A DNA stretch of 64,000 nucleotides, taken from the NCBI RefSeq assembly GCF_006715285.1, contig NZ_VFMX01000001.1, positions 2,232,001-2,296,000 of the forward strand, written 5' to 3'. The position numbers and the translations under genes were made by a program. Of this stretch, positions 17,990 through 28,352 are shown piece after piece. Every line of letters starts with the position of its first letter. The stretch's first letter is position 1. The stretch is from Arthrobacter sp. SLBN-83 (lineage in GTDB: Bacteria > Actinomycetota > Actinomycetes > Actinomycetales > Micrococcaceae). A model generated the notes under the pieces. It saw nothing but the letters and a program-made list of their open reading frames with translations. It was not told the origin of the DNA and made no database searches.

Positions 17990-19693
17990 TCAGTACGTGG
18001 TCGCGTTGGGCAGGATCAGCGGCGGCAGCGGTGCCTGGTTGAAGTCGAAGGCCTTGGCAAGGTCGCCCAGCTGAGGGTTGTTTTCCCTAACATCCGGCCG
18101 GGCGTCCGGCCGGCCGTCAGTGGCGGGATCGATGCGCTCGCCGCCCAGGAAGTCGTCCTCGATGAACTTGAAGTAGGCGTCGTGGCTGAGCACCTGGTGG
18201 TCGATAAACCCCTTCTTCGCGTAGGGGCTGATGACCAGGCCGGGGACACGCAGGCCGTAGCCGTTGTTGTCCACCACCGGCGGGGTCTCGTGGTCGTAGA
18301 ACCCGCCCCAGTCGTCCCAGCTAAGGAAGATGGCGGTGCTGTCCCAGTCCGGGCCGCTCATCACCGCATTGATCAGCCCGGCCACGTAGGCCTGCCCGGT
18401 GCTGATCTTGGCCGGGGCGTGCTCGCTGACCTTGTCCGTGGGCGCCACCCACGTGACGGCGGGCAGCGTGCCCTTCCTGGCGGCGTCGTAGAAACCGCTC
18501 AGCGGCTTGATGTTGCCCTGCTCGCCGTCCTCTTTCACGGTGTCGAAGTACAGCAGCGGGTTCCACAGGCCGGGCGTCTTGGCGTCCTGCTTCACCGGAT
18601 CGCAGGTGGCGGCGTCATTCCGGCAGTCCGGTTCGGTGCCGTTGAACACGTAGTAGGCCCAGGGGACCTGGTGCTTGTGGAGCAGGAACGTCAGGTCCGT
18701 CCAGGCGTAGTCCGGCAGTTCCAGCTTCTTGGCGGCCTCGGTGAGCTTCTTCTTCAGGCCATCGGACACGGGGGCCGCATCCACCGCCGCCTGGCAGACG
18801 GCGTAGGAATCGGTGGGCTTGCAGCTGGTGCCGATGATCTGGTCGATCTGGGCGGCAAGGCCCGGGTCGATGCCGGCGGCTTCCAGCGCCTCCCGGCACG
18901 GGTCCAGGTCCATCCCGGCCTGGCACTTGCCGATCAGGGTGTCCTTGATGATTTGCGGCTCGGGTTCGGGGTCCGGGTCCTGCAGCGCATCCACGCACGA
19001 CGACGGGTCCCCGGCCTTGCTGCACTTGGCGGACCATTCGGAGACCAGGTACAGGTGCGCCGGCAGGCTCCAGGAGGCGGCGGAGGCGAACAGGTGGTCC
19101 TGGAGCGTGAAGTTCTGTGCGTAGGCCCAGTAGTTGGGCAGGTCCCGCCCGTCGTGGTAGCCCATGACGTCGGTGGGCATCGTGTTGCTGTACTGGCATT
19201 TGGTGCTGGTGGCGCCGCAGCCGGACAGGCCCTTCTCCGCCTGGGCCACGAACCCGTCCATGGCCCCGCCGTTGATGTCAGCGGTGGCGTCGGCGTGGCT
19301 GTGCGGGCCGCCGGCGTTGCTGTCCGCCGAGTTGTAGAAGGGCCTGGCGCAGCCGCCGTCCGCGGGGTCCGGGACGCACACGGTGGGTTTGCCGTCCTTC
19401 ATGGGGATCCCGTCAGCCCCGGGATAGGTGCCGAAGTAGCTGTCGAAGGACCTGTTCTCCTGGGTGATGATCACCACGTGCTTGATCTTGGAAATCCCGG
19501 CGGGGGCACCGCTGGCTGGAGTGCCAACAGGCGCCTGCTCCGCCGGCGGTGCGGAGGGGGCGTTTGCGGCCGGCGCCTGTGCTGGTGCCCCGGCGCGGAA
19601 CGCGGTGGGAAGGACGACGGCGAGGATCACCAAAGCCAGCACTGCGGCACCTGCCAGCAGGGCCCGGCGTCGTCCGTTCTGCAAAAGCCGCAC
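17990..19693 (-). CDS. Secreted phosphoesterase, phospholipase C family (PF04185)
   Basis: A 567-residue phosphoesterase of the non-haemolytic phospholipase C/acid phosphatase family. The GTG at 19693 has AAGGAG seven bases upstream and sits one base after the stop of the upstream phosphatase. A transmembrane or signal segment follows (about residues 8-27), then an Ala/Pro linker. Metal-site motifs are VIITQENRSFDSYFGTYPG near 70, SLPAHLYLVSEWS, WVAPTDKVSEHAP, FLSWDDWGGFYDH and RVPGLVISPYAKKGF. An insert of roughly 85 residues has three C-x8-C units. A close paralogue is at 45570. It probably releases phosphate from phospholipids outside the membrane. Confidence 0.92.
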   Translation of the reverse strand: MRLLQNGRRRALLAGAAVLALVILAVVLPTAFRAGAPAQAPAANAPSAPPAEQAPVGTPASGAPAGISKIKHVVIITQENRSFDSYFGTYPGADGIPMKDGKPTVCVPDPADGGCARPFYNSADSNAGGPHSHADATADINGGAMDGFVAQAEKGLSGCGATSTKCQYSNTMPTDVMGYHDGRDLPNYWAYAQNFTLQDHLFASAASWSLPAHLYLVSEWSAKCSKAGDPSSCVDALQDPDPEPEPQIIKDTLIGKCQAGMDLDPCREALEAAGIDPGLAAQIDQIIGTSCKPTDSYAVCQAAVDAAPVSDGLKKKLTEAAKKLELPDYAWTDLTFLLHKHQVPWAYYVFNGTEPDCRNDAATCDPVKQDAKTPGLWNPLLYFDTVKEDGEQGNIKPLSGFYDAARKGTLPAVTWVAPTDKVSEHAPAKISTGQAYVAGLINAVMSGPDWDSTAIFLSWDDWGGFYDHETPPVVDNNGYGLRVPGLVISPYAKKGFIDHQVLSHDAYFKFIEDDFLGGERIDPATDGRPDARPDVRENNPQLGDLAKAFDFNQAPLPPLILPNATTY

Positions 19694-19694
19694 C

Positions 19695-20921
19695 TCAGGA
19701 CTCCTTCCGGTAGACGTCATCGCCGAACGTCCTGACGCCGGGGTCGCCGGCCAGGCCCAGGCGGGGGAGGTGGAAGAAGTCCTCGATGCTGGCCAGCAGG
19801 CTGTAGTGGTTGTAGGCCCGGTCCGATGAGGTCCCCGCCTTGCTGAACGGGGACAGGACCAGCGCGCCCACCCTGCCGCCCGCCGTGCCGCCGGCCGGTA
19901 CGGCGCTGGCCGGTTCGGAGGGACCGGCGGTGTCGCCCTCCGCCTCATCGAAGGTGATGACCAGCATGCCGTCCTGCTTGTACGCCGGCGACGACAGGAT
20001 GGCCGGCACCTGCTCCTTGAGCCAGTTGTCCGCTGCACCCAGGCCGCCTTCAGAGCCGTCAGCGCAGGTGCCGTCATGTCCGTCGTGGCACAGGTTGGGG
20101 GTGATGTAGGCAAGGTTCGGGGTGGTGTCCACGGATTTCAGGTCGTCCTTGAGTGCGGAGAAGTTGACCACGTTCCGGGCGCAGTCCGGGGACGAGGTGA
20201 TGGAGCGGAAGTACATGAAGGGGTTGTGGTGCGTGGAGTACTGTTCGTCCGGGGTGGCCTTGATGTGGTTGTCTGCCTCGCCCAGGATCGGATGCTCGCA
20301 CGGCTGCTGCATGTCCTCCATGTAGCCCTTCCACGTTTTGCCCTGCGCGGCCAGTTGCCCGGCCACGGTCTGGGTGTCCTCCGGGTAGACGCAGCCGTCG
20401 CCCTGCAGCGTGCCGTCCGGGTCGGTGCCCGTGGCGTTGAACTCGGTGTAGGTGTGGCAGTCCAGCACCGTGCTGTCGTTGGGCCGCTGGCCGGAGATCT
20501 GGGCCAGGTAGTTGGGCAGCGAGTTGTGCGCTATGCCGTAGTAGTTCTTCAGCAGCACACCCTTCTTCCGCAGTGTTCCGGACAAGTACGGCGCGGGGGA
20601 GTTGTCACCCCAGACGCTGTCGTACCCCTTGTTTTCCAGGTTGATCACGAAGATGTGCTGTGGTGTGCCGGCGGGCTTTGCGGCGTCGGCAGGCTTTGAG
20701 GCGGAGCTTGGGGCCGGCGTGGGCGTTGCCGATGCACTTGGGGAAGGCGAGGCGCTGCCGGAGGGGCTGGCAGCGCCGGACGGCGTGGCGGATTGCGGAG
20801 ACGGCGCCGGCGTGGGCGCCTGGCAGGCCACCAGCGCGGACAGGAGCAACGCCAGCAGGGGCAGCAGCGTGGTGAAACGATGCCGCGCGGCAGCGGAGGA
20901 ACGGGCTGATCTTCGGTTCAC
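19695..20921 (-). CDS. Secreted lipoprotein phosphoesterase/acid phosphatase (PF04185)
   Basis: A 408-residue phosphoesterase. The GTG at 20921 has GGAGG with 7-base spacing, so I prefer it to the ATG at 21005. The N-terminus has an Arg-rich start, a hydrophobic stretch and the lipobox-like LLSALVAC, followed by a long Ser/Pro/Ala linker, so it is predicted to be anchored outside the membrane. Core motifs include HIFVINLENKGYDSVWG, a segment ending HNSLPNYLAQISG, and MLVITFDEAEGD, typical of the acid phosphatase branch. It is one base away from the phospholipase C gene, so the pair likely works together in extracellular phosphate release. Confidence 0.9.
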   Translation of the reverse strand: MNRRSARSSAAARHRFTTLLPLLALLLSALVACQAPTPAPSPQSATPSGAASPSGSASPSPSASATPTPAPSSASKPADAAKPAGTPQHIFVINLENKGYDSVWGDNSPAPYLSGTLRKKGVLLKNYYGIAHNSLPNYLAQISGQRPNDSTVLDCHTYTEFNATGTDPDGTLQGDGCVYPEDTQTVAGQLAAQGKTWKGYMEDMQQPCEHPILGEADNHIKATPDEQYSTHHNPFMYFRSITSSPDCARNVVNFSALKDDLKSVDTTPNLAYITPNLCHDGHDGTCADGSEGGLGAADNWLKEQVPAILSSPAYKQDGMLVITFDEAEGDTAGPSEPASAVPAGGTAGGRVGALVLSPFSKAGTSSDRAYNHYSLLASIEDFFHLPRLGLAGDPGVRTFGDDVYRKES

Positions 20922-21176
20922 GGGCGGCCTCCGCGGTTTGTTATTCACTTGCGCCCCAGCGTTGCGGCCACTCTCGCACAACGGAACCGCGTTTTGCAGG
21001 GGCAATCGCTGTGAGTTGCCAGTGAATCGGGGCTGCTGCAGATTGGCCCGGCGCCCGTAGGTCTTTCTGCCCTACACCCGGAACAGCGGCAGGCGTTGAC
21101 TTGAATCGCGGGAAACAAAGGCCCGCGGGGCGGAAGCGCACAGGGCGCCGGCGCCCCACACAGAAAGGAAAAGTCA

Positions 21177-21533
21177 GTGAAGAAGTGGTATCGGTGGCAG
21201 GACTACGTAACGGTTGCCGCCGGACTCTTTACCGCGGTGGCGGTCCTGTTCACGCGGCAGCAAAGCATGTCCACCACCCTCATGCTCGTCTTCGGCGGGC
21301 TCCTGGTGGTCAGCGGCATCATCAACCTGGCCATGCCAGGAACTCCGGCCATGGAATACGTGCAGGCCATCCTCGCAGCAGGACTGGTCCTCTCGCCATG
21401 GCTCGGAACGTACACGGGAGCGACGGGGGCTGCCTGGACGTCATGGATCGCAGGGGCAGTGGCACTGGTGGTAACAGCGGTGGCCATTAAGCCCAGCACG
21501 GACGTCCGCCGGACCTACCGCGTCTCGCATTAG
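21177..21533 (+). CDS. SPW-repeat membrane protein
   Basis: A 118-residue protein with four hydrophobic helices. WYRWQDYVTVAAGLFTAVA near the start and AAGLVLSPWLGTYTG near residue 68 are the two halves of the SPW repeat family, whose function is not known. It has a GAAAGGAAAAGTCA region upstream. It begins the rightward gene train that continues to 31106 with short spacers, although a promoter inside the train cannot be excluded. Confidence 0.85.
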   Translation: MKKWYRWQDYVTVAAGLFTAVAVLFTRQQSMSTTLMLVFGGLLVVSGIINLAMPGTPAMEYVQAILAAGLVLSPWLGTYTGATGAAWTSWIAGAVALVVTAVAIKPSTDVRRTYRVSH

Positions 21534-21547
21534 TAAAGGAATCCGCC

Positions 21548-21895
21548 ATGACTGAGGTGCTGCGGTACGAAGTGGGATCCGGGACCGTGCTCGTTGAAGC
21601 GGCCGACGACAGCTACGGCGTGGACCGGCCGGCACGGAACGAGCAGGGAATCCTGGACACGGGCAGGCGCCTGGAAGATGCACTCGCGAGTGTCCGCCCG
21701 GCCGCCCGCGCAGCACTGGAGGCCATGGCGGAACTAACGCCGGAAAAGATCGAAATCGAATTCGGCGTCAAGCTTGCGGGGGACGCAGGGGCAGTGATTG
21801 CCAAGAGCAGTTCCGACGCCCACTTCGTCCTCCGCATGTCCTGGGCCCCTGCCACGGCAGCGGCGCCCGGGGAAGAAATCATGCATGGCGGGTGA
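21548..21895 (+). CDS. Trypco1-like (CU044_2847 family) small protein
   Basis: A 115-residue protein with VLRYEVGSGTVLVEAAD at the start, a helical middle (LEDALASVRPAARAALEAMAE), and LTPEKIEIEFGVKLAGDAGAVIAKSSSDAHF, the pattern of the trypsin-co-occurring domain 1 family. That family usually accompanies serine proteases; here no protease is adjacent. Its stop overlaps the GTG start of the phosphoribosyltransferase gene by 4 bp, so they are coupled. Function is unknown. Confidence 0.7.
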   Translation: MTEVLRYEVGSGTVLVEAADDSYGVDRPARNEQGILDTGRRLEDALASVRPAARAALEAMAELTPEKIEIEFGVKLAGDAGAVIAKSSSDAHFVLRMSWAPATAAAPGEEIMHGG

Positions 21896-23247
21896 CAGCT
21901 ATGGTTGCGTTTCATGACAGGCCCGACGCCGGGCGGCGGCTGGGCAAACGGCTTGCCGGCCTGCGCGGACGGGACGTGGTGGTGCTGGGCCTGCCCCGCG
22001 GCGGTGTCCCGGTGGCGTTCGAGGTGGCCAAGGCCCTCGAGGCACCGCTGGACGTCATCGTGGTGCGGAAACTTGGTGTTCCGTTCCAGCCCGAAGTGGC
22101 AATGGGTGCCATCGGGGAGGGCGGGGTCCGCGTCCTGGATCCACGCACCATTTCCATGGCACGGGTTTCCCAGGAGGACCTGCAGCAGGTGGAACGGCAG
22201 GAACGAGCCCTGCTCGAAAGCAGGGTGGCCCGGTTCCGGCAGGGACGCCCGCGCCTCAACCTCACCGGCCGCACGGTGATCATCGTGGATGACGGCATCG
22301 CCACCGGGTCCACAGCCAGGGCAGCCTGCCAGGTGGCCCGGCACCTTGGCGCGGCGAAAGTGATCCTTGCCGTTCCGGTGGCCCCCGCCCGCGCCATCGT
22401 GGAGCTGAAGGAACCGGACGACGTCGTCTGCCTGCTCTCGCCCCAGGACTTCCAGGCCGTGGGCTACTACTACCACGACTTCTCGCCCACAGAGGATGGC
22501 GAGGTGGTGCAGCTGCTGGACGCGGCCGCCTCCCCGGCCCGGCACCGTACCGAGGAAGGCGGGGACGGCAGCCTGGAACAGGATGTGGAAATTCCGGCAG
22601 GAAGGGTGGTGCTGCGCGGCAGCCTCTACCTTCCGGCCAGGTGCGACGGAACCGTCCTCTTCGCCCATGGCAGTGGCAGCAGCCGGCACAGCCCCCGCAA
22701 CCGCTTCGTCGCCTCAGTGCTGCACGGGGCCGGCCTGGGCACCCTGCTGCTTGACCTGCTGACCCCGGAGGAGGAGGTCAACCGGGCCAACGTGTTCGAC
22801 ATCGGCCTGCTGGCGCACCGCCTTTCCTCCGCCACCCATTGGCTGGAGGCACGGCATGACGGCTCCGCCGGGCGCATCGGCTATTTCGGTGCCAGCACCG
22901 GCGCGGGCGCCGCGCTGTGGGCCGCCGCAGAGCCCGGGGCCCAGGTTGAAGCCGTGGTTTCCCGGGGTGGACGGCCGGACCTGGCCGGACCGCGGCTGGC
23001 CGCCGTGAAGGCACCCACGCTCCTGATCGTTGGCGGCGCAGACACCCAGGTGCTGGCCCTCAACCGCCAGGCCATGGCGCAGATGCAGGCACCCACCCGG
23101 CTCGAGATTGTCCCGGGCGCCACGCACTTGTTCGAAGAGCCCGGCACCCTGGCCATGGCCGCCACCCTTGCCGCGGACTGGTTCCGGCAGTACCTCCTGC
23201 CCGCGCCGGTGGGGCGGTCCATGCCGGAGTCCAGGAATGAACGCTGA
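21892..23247 (+). CDS. Phosphoribosyltransferase-alpha/beta hydrolase fusion
   Basis: A 451-residue two-domain protein. Residues 5-215 are a type I phosphoribosyltransferase with the PRPP-binding loop TVIIVDDGIATGSTARAA near 138. Residues 225-445 are a dienelactone-hydrolase-like alpha/beta hydrolase with nucleophile elbow GYFGASTGAG near 330 (GxSxG), a later Asp (IVGGADTQV) and a final His (PGATHLFEEPG). The GTG at 21892 overlaps the upstream stop; an ATG at 21901 is an alternative. The same domain pairing occurs, to my knowledge, in Mycobacterium tuberculosis Rv0571c, a DosR-regulated protein. The substrate is unknown. Confidence 0.88.
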   Translation: MTAMVAFHDRPDAGRRLGKRLAGLRGRDVVVLGLPRGGVPVAFEVAKALEAPLDVIVVRKLGVPFQPEVAMGAIGEGGVRVLDPRTISMARVSQEDLQQVERQERALLESRVARFRQGRPRLNLTGRTVIIVDDGIATGSTARAACQVARHLGAAKVILAVPVAPARAIVELKEPDDVVCLLSPQDFQAVGYYYHDFSPTEDGEVVQLLDAAASPARHRTEEGGDGSLEQDVEIPAGRVVLRGSLYLPARCDGTVLFAHGSGSSRHSPRNRFVASVLHGAGLGTLLLDLLTPEEEVNRANVFDIGLLAHRLSSATHWLEARHDGSAGRIGYFGASTGAGAALWAAAEPGAQVEAVVSRGGRPDLAGPRLAAVKAPTLLIVGGADTQVLALNRQAMAQMQAPTRLEIVPGATHLFEEPGTLAMAATLAADWFRQYLLPAPVGRSMPESRNER

Positions 23248-24466
23248 CGGCCGCTGGGCGGAGCGGGCGGCGGAACGGGCGGCTGAAACCGGCCAGATCC
23301 GCAGCCTCGCCCAGCCCCTGGCCACGGCAGACGACCTTGAACCCCTGGTCCGCCTCGCTGCCCCCGCCAGGTTCGTGTGCCTGGGCGAGGCATCGCACGG
23401 CACCCGGGAGTACTACCACTGGCGGGCGCTGCTCAGCCGGCGGCTGATCGAGGAGTACGGCTTCACGTGGATTGGGGTGGAAGGGGACTGGCCGGACTGC
23501 TGGCGGATCAACCGCTGGGTTCGGGGCGAGGCCGGCCAGGACATGGATGCCCGCCGGCTGCTCTCAGGCTTTGAGCGCTGGCCCACGTGGATGTGGGCCA
23601 ACCAGGAGGTGGCCGGGTTCCTCACCTGGCTGGAGGCCAACGCCGAGGACGCCCTCCCGGCGGCCCTGCAGGCCTGGCACTGCTTCATCCCGTACCGGGA
23701 GGACCCCCAGCGGTATGCCTTGAGCAGCCGGCTGGTGCCGCGGTCCTGCGAGGGGGACGTGGTGGCGCTGCTGGCGGAGGTCCGGCGGCGGACGCTGGGC
23801 CGGATGCAGGACGATCCCGCTGCCTTCGACGCCATCCAGAACGCCATTGTGGCCACCAACGCCGAGCGCTACTACCGGACCATGGTGCGCGGCGACCAGC
23901 AGTCCTGGAACATCCGGGACCACCACATGAGCGACACCATTGACCGGGTTGCGCGACACCACGGACCGGCATCGAAGGGGCTGGTGTGGGCGCACAACAC
24001 GCACGTGGGTGACGCCCGGGCCACGGACATGGCGCATGACGGCATGGTCAACATCGGGCAGCTGGTCCGCCAGCGGCACCCCGGGGAAGTGGTGCTGGCC
24101 GGGTTCGCGTCCTACGCCGGCTCCGTCACCGCCGCGGAGTCCTGGGGCTCGCCGGAGTGGGTGATGGATGTGCCGGCCGCCGTGCACGGGAGCCACGAGG
24201 ACCTCCTGAACGAGGCGCTGGCGGAGCCGTCAGTGCTGGTGTTCGGCGCCGACAGGACCGGGCCCTGGCTTACGTCCTGGCGGGGACACCGGGCCATCGG
24301 GGTGGTGTACAACCCGCACCGGGAGCGGGGCAACTACGTGCCCACGCAGATGGGGGAACGCTACGACGCGCTGTTCTGGCATCCGGGGAGCGAGGCGCTG
24401 CGGCCGCTGCACCACGAGTACCAGCCCGGCGAACCCGAACTCGAAACCGAGCCCACGGGGTTCTAG
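23237..24466 (+). CDS. Erythromycin-esterase-family protein
   Basis: A 409-residue member of the erythromycin esterase family. Catalytic-core motifs are present: CLGEASHGTREYY near residue 45, IGVEGDWPD near 76 and VWAHNTHVGDA near 250. Compared with usual members, the region after the first third (between VAGFLTWLEA and the CFIPYREDPQ motif) is short and lacks the GFYGLD-type segment, so an in-frame loss of roughly 40 residues is likely. The start overlaps the preceding gene by 11 bp. In mycobacteria a phosphoribosyltransferase domain is fused to this family (Rv2030c), so the role is likely stress-related rather than macrolide resistance. Confidence 0.88.
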   Translation: MNADGRWAERAAERAAETGQIRSLAQPLATADDLEPLVRLAAPARFVCLGEASHGTREYYHWRALLSRRLIEEYGFTWIGVEGDWPDCWRINRWVRGEAGQDMDARRLLSGFERWPTWMWANQEVAGFLTWLEANAEDALPAALQAWHCFIPYREDPQRYALSSRLVPRSCEGDVVALLAEVRRRTLGRMQDDPAAFDAIQNAIVATNAERYYRTMVRGDQQSWNIRDHHMSDTIDRVARHHGPASKGLVWAHNTHVGDARATDMAHDGMVNIGQLVRQRHPGEVVLAGFASYAGSVTAAESWGSPEWVMDVPAAVHGSHEDLLNEALAEPSVLVFGADRTGPWLTSWRGHRAIGVVYNPHRERGNYVPTQMGERYDALFWHPGSEALRPLHHEYQPGEPELETEPTGF

Positions 24467-24481
24467 CCATGAAGGAGCAGC

Positions 24482-26313
<1,832 letters not shown>

Positions 26314-26317
<4 letters not shown>

Positions 26318-27363
26318 CCACCCTCAGGAACCAGGGCGTCCCGGATGCGGGGCACGCGATGCACCTCCTGCGGCAGATGGTGCGGGTGCGCCGGCTCGAG
26401 GAGAAATGCATCGAGCTGTACAGCGCCGCCAAGATCCGCGGTTTCCTGCATGTCTATATCGGCGAGGAAGCCGTGGCGGCCGGGGTGATGGAGGCCCTGG
26501 CGCCGGAGGACGCCGTGGTGGCCACCTACCGCGAACACGGGCATGCCCTGCTGCGCGGCGTCTCCGCCGGCGCCATCCTTGCCGAAATGTACGGCCACGC
26601 CGAGGGCTGCTGCCGGGGCCGCGGCGGTTCCATGCATCTCTTCGACGCCGCCACCCGCTTCTACGGCGGAAACGCGATCGTGGCAGGCGGGCTGCCGCTC
26701 GCCGTCGGCCTGGCGCTCGCGGACCGGATGGCCGGCCGCCAGCAGGTCACCGTCTGCTTCTTCGGCGAGGGCGCCGTGGCCGAAGGCGAGTTCCACGAAA
26801 GCATGAACCTGGCCGCGCTGTGGCAGCTGCCGGTGCTGTTCTGCTGCGAAAACAATCTCTACGCCATGGGAACCGCACTGGGCCGCTCCGAATCGCAAAC
26901 CGACATCGCGCTCAAGGCCGCCGGGTACGAAATCCCGGCGTGGGCCGTGGATGGCATGGACGTGCTGGCCGTGGAGGAAGCCGCCCGGCGCGCGGTGGAC
27001 GCGGTGCGGTCCGGCGGCGGCCCGCACTTCCTTGAACTGCGCACCTACCGCTTCCGCGCGCACTCCATGTTCGACCCCGAGCTTTACCGGGAGAAGTCCG
27101 AGGTGGCGCAGTGGATGGAACGGGACCCCATCAGCCTGCTGCAGGGCGCCATGCAGGCTGCCGGGCAACTCCGGGACGACGAGTGGGCCGGGCTGCAGGC
27201 GGACGTGGACGCGGAGATCAGCACCGCCGTCGGATTCGCCGAAAACGGGACGCCGGAACCGGTGTCCGAACTCGCCCGGTTCGTGTACAGCGACCGGCCG
27301 GAAGAAAACAACAGTGGGACGGACATCAGCAAGGAGCCAACGAAAGGCGGGGCGGCAGGATGA
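26314..27363 (+). CDS. 2-Oxoacid/acetoin dehydrogenase E1 component, alpha subunit
   Basis: A 349-residue thiamine-diphosphate enzyme subunit. The ThDP/Mg motif is [20 protein letters not shown] near residue 150 (GEG in place of the usual GDG) ending in ENNLYAMGT. The phosphorylation-loop-like region [12 protein letters not shown] near 100 has the conserved GGSMH. With the beta subunit it decarboxylates or cleaves the substrate and passes the acyl group to E2-bound lipoate. It overlaps its neighbours on both sides by 4 bp. Whether the substrate is pyruvate, acetoin or a branched 2-oxoacid cannot be decided here. Confidence 0.93.
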
Positions 27364-28352
27364 AAACCACATACCGGGAAGCCATGCGCGCGGCCCTCCG
27401 CGACGCCATGCAGCGCGACGAACGCGTGTTCCTGATGGGCGAGGATGTGGGCCGGTACGGCGGCAGCTTCGCCGTCAGCCTGGGCCTGCTGGAGGAGTTC
27501 GGGCCGGAACGGATCCGCGATACACCCCTCTCCGAGTCCGGGTTCGTGGGCGCAGGCATCGGCGCGGCGCTGGGCGGGATGCGTCCCGTCGTCGAAATCA
27601 TGACCGTCAACTTCAGCCTGCTGGCGCTGGACCAGATCATCAACAACGCCGCCACCCTGCTGCACATGTCCGGCGGCCAGTTCAACGTGCCCATCGTCAT
27701 CCGGATGACCACCGGCGCCGGCCGGCAGTTGGGCGCCCAGCACTCGCACAGCCTGGAGGGCTGGTACGCGCACATCCCCGGCCTCCGGATCCTGGCCCCG
27801 GCCACCTTGGCCGATGCGCGCGGCATGCTGTGGACCGCGCTGCAGGACCCGGACCCCGTGCTGATTTTCGAGCACGGCTCGCTGTACAACGTGGCCGGTG
27901 AACTCGACGAGGACGCCGGTGCCGTGGGCATCGACAAGGCGGCGGTCCTGCGGCAGGCGGACGGAAGCGGCGACACGGTCACGCTCATCACCTACGGTGG
28001 CACGCTGCCCCTCGTGCTGGAGGCCGCGGACCAGCTGTCCGGCGAGGGTATCGGGTCTGATGTGATCGACCTGCGCACCCTCCGCCCGTTGGATACGCAT
28101 ACCCTCCTGGACAGTGTGGCCAGGACGCACCGGGCGGTGGTGGTGGACGAGGGCTGGCGCAGCGGCAGCATCTCTGCGGAGATCGCCGCGAGGATCAGCG
28201 AACAGGCCTTCTTCGACCTGGACGCCCCGGTGGAACGGGTATGCAGCGAGGAGGTGCCCGTCCCGTACGCCAAGCACCTGGAACAGGCGGCGCTGCCCTC
28301 GGTGACGCGGGTCATGGCAGCCGCGCGAAGGGCCGTGGGCGCCGGTGGCTGA
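27360..28352 (+). CDS. 2-Oxoacid/acetoin dehydrogenase E1 component, beta subunit
   Basis: A 330-residue transketolase-like subunit. Motifs are [14 protein letters not shown] near residue 22, [20 protein letters not shown] near 58 and the C-terminal domain beginning at [16 protein letters not shown] near 205. [18 protein letters not shown] near 262 is the classic E1 beta end-domain segment. It forms the E1 heterotetramer with the 26314 gene. Its end overlaps the GTG start of E2 by 8 bp, so E1 beta and E2 are translationally coupled. Confidence 0.94.
   Translation: MKTTYREAMRAALRDAMQRDERVFLMGEDVGRYGGSFAVSLGLLEEFGPERIRDTPLSESGFVGAGIGAALGGMRPVVEIMTVNFSLLALDQIINNAATLLHMSGGQFNVPIVIRMTTGAGRQLGAQHSHSLEGWYAHIPGLRILAPATLADARGMLWTALQDPDPVLIFEHGSLYNVAGELDEDAGAVGIDKAAVLRQADGSGDTVTLITYGGTLPLVLEAADQLSGEGIGSDVIDLRTLRPLDTHTLLDSVARTHRAVVVDEGWRSGSISAEIAARISEQAFFDLDAPVERVCSEEVPVPYAKHLEQAALPSVTRVMAAARRAVGAGG

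Noticed and set aside
18182..19735. Rightward open frame of 517 codons
   Set aside because: It mirrors the phospholipase C gene on the other strand and lacks any domain; the second phospholipase copy has a matching shadow at 45660-47207.
23237..24466. Macrolide resistance gene
   Set aside because: The family includes resistance esterases, but this protein is shorter, chromosomal and sits in a stress-type operon. Resistance is not implied.
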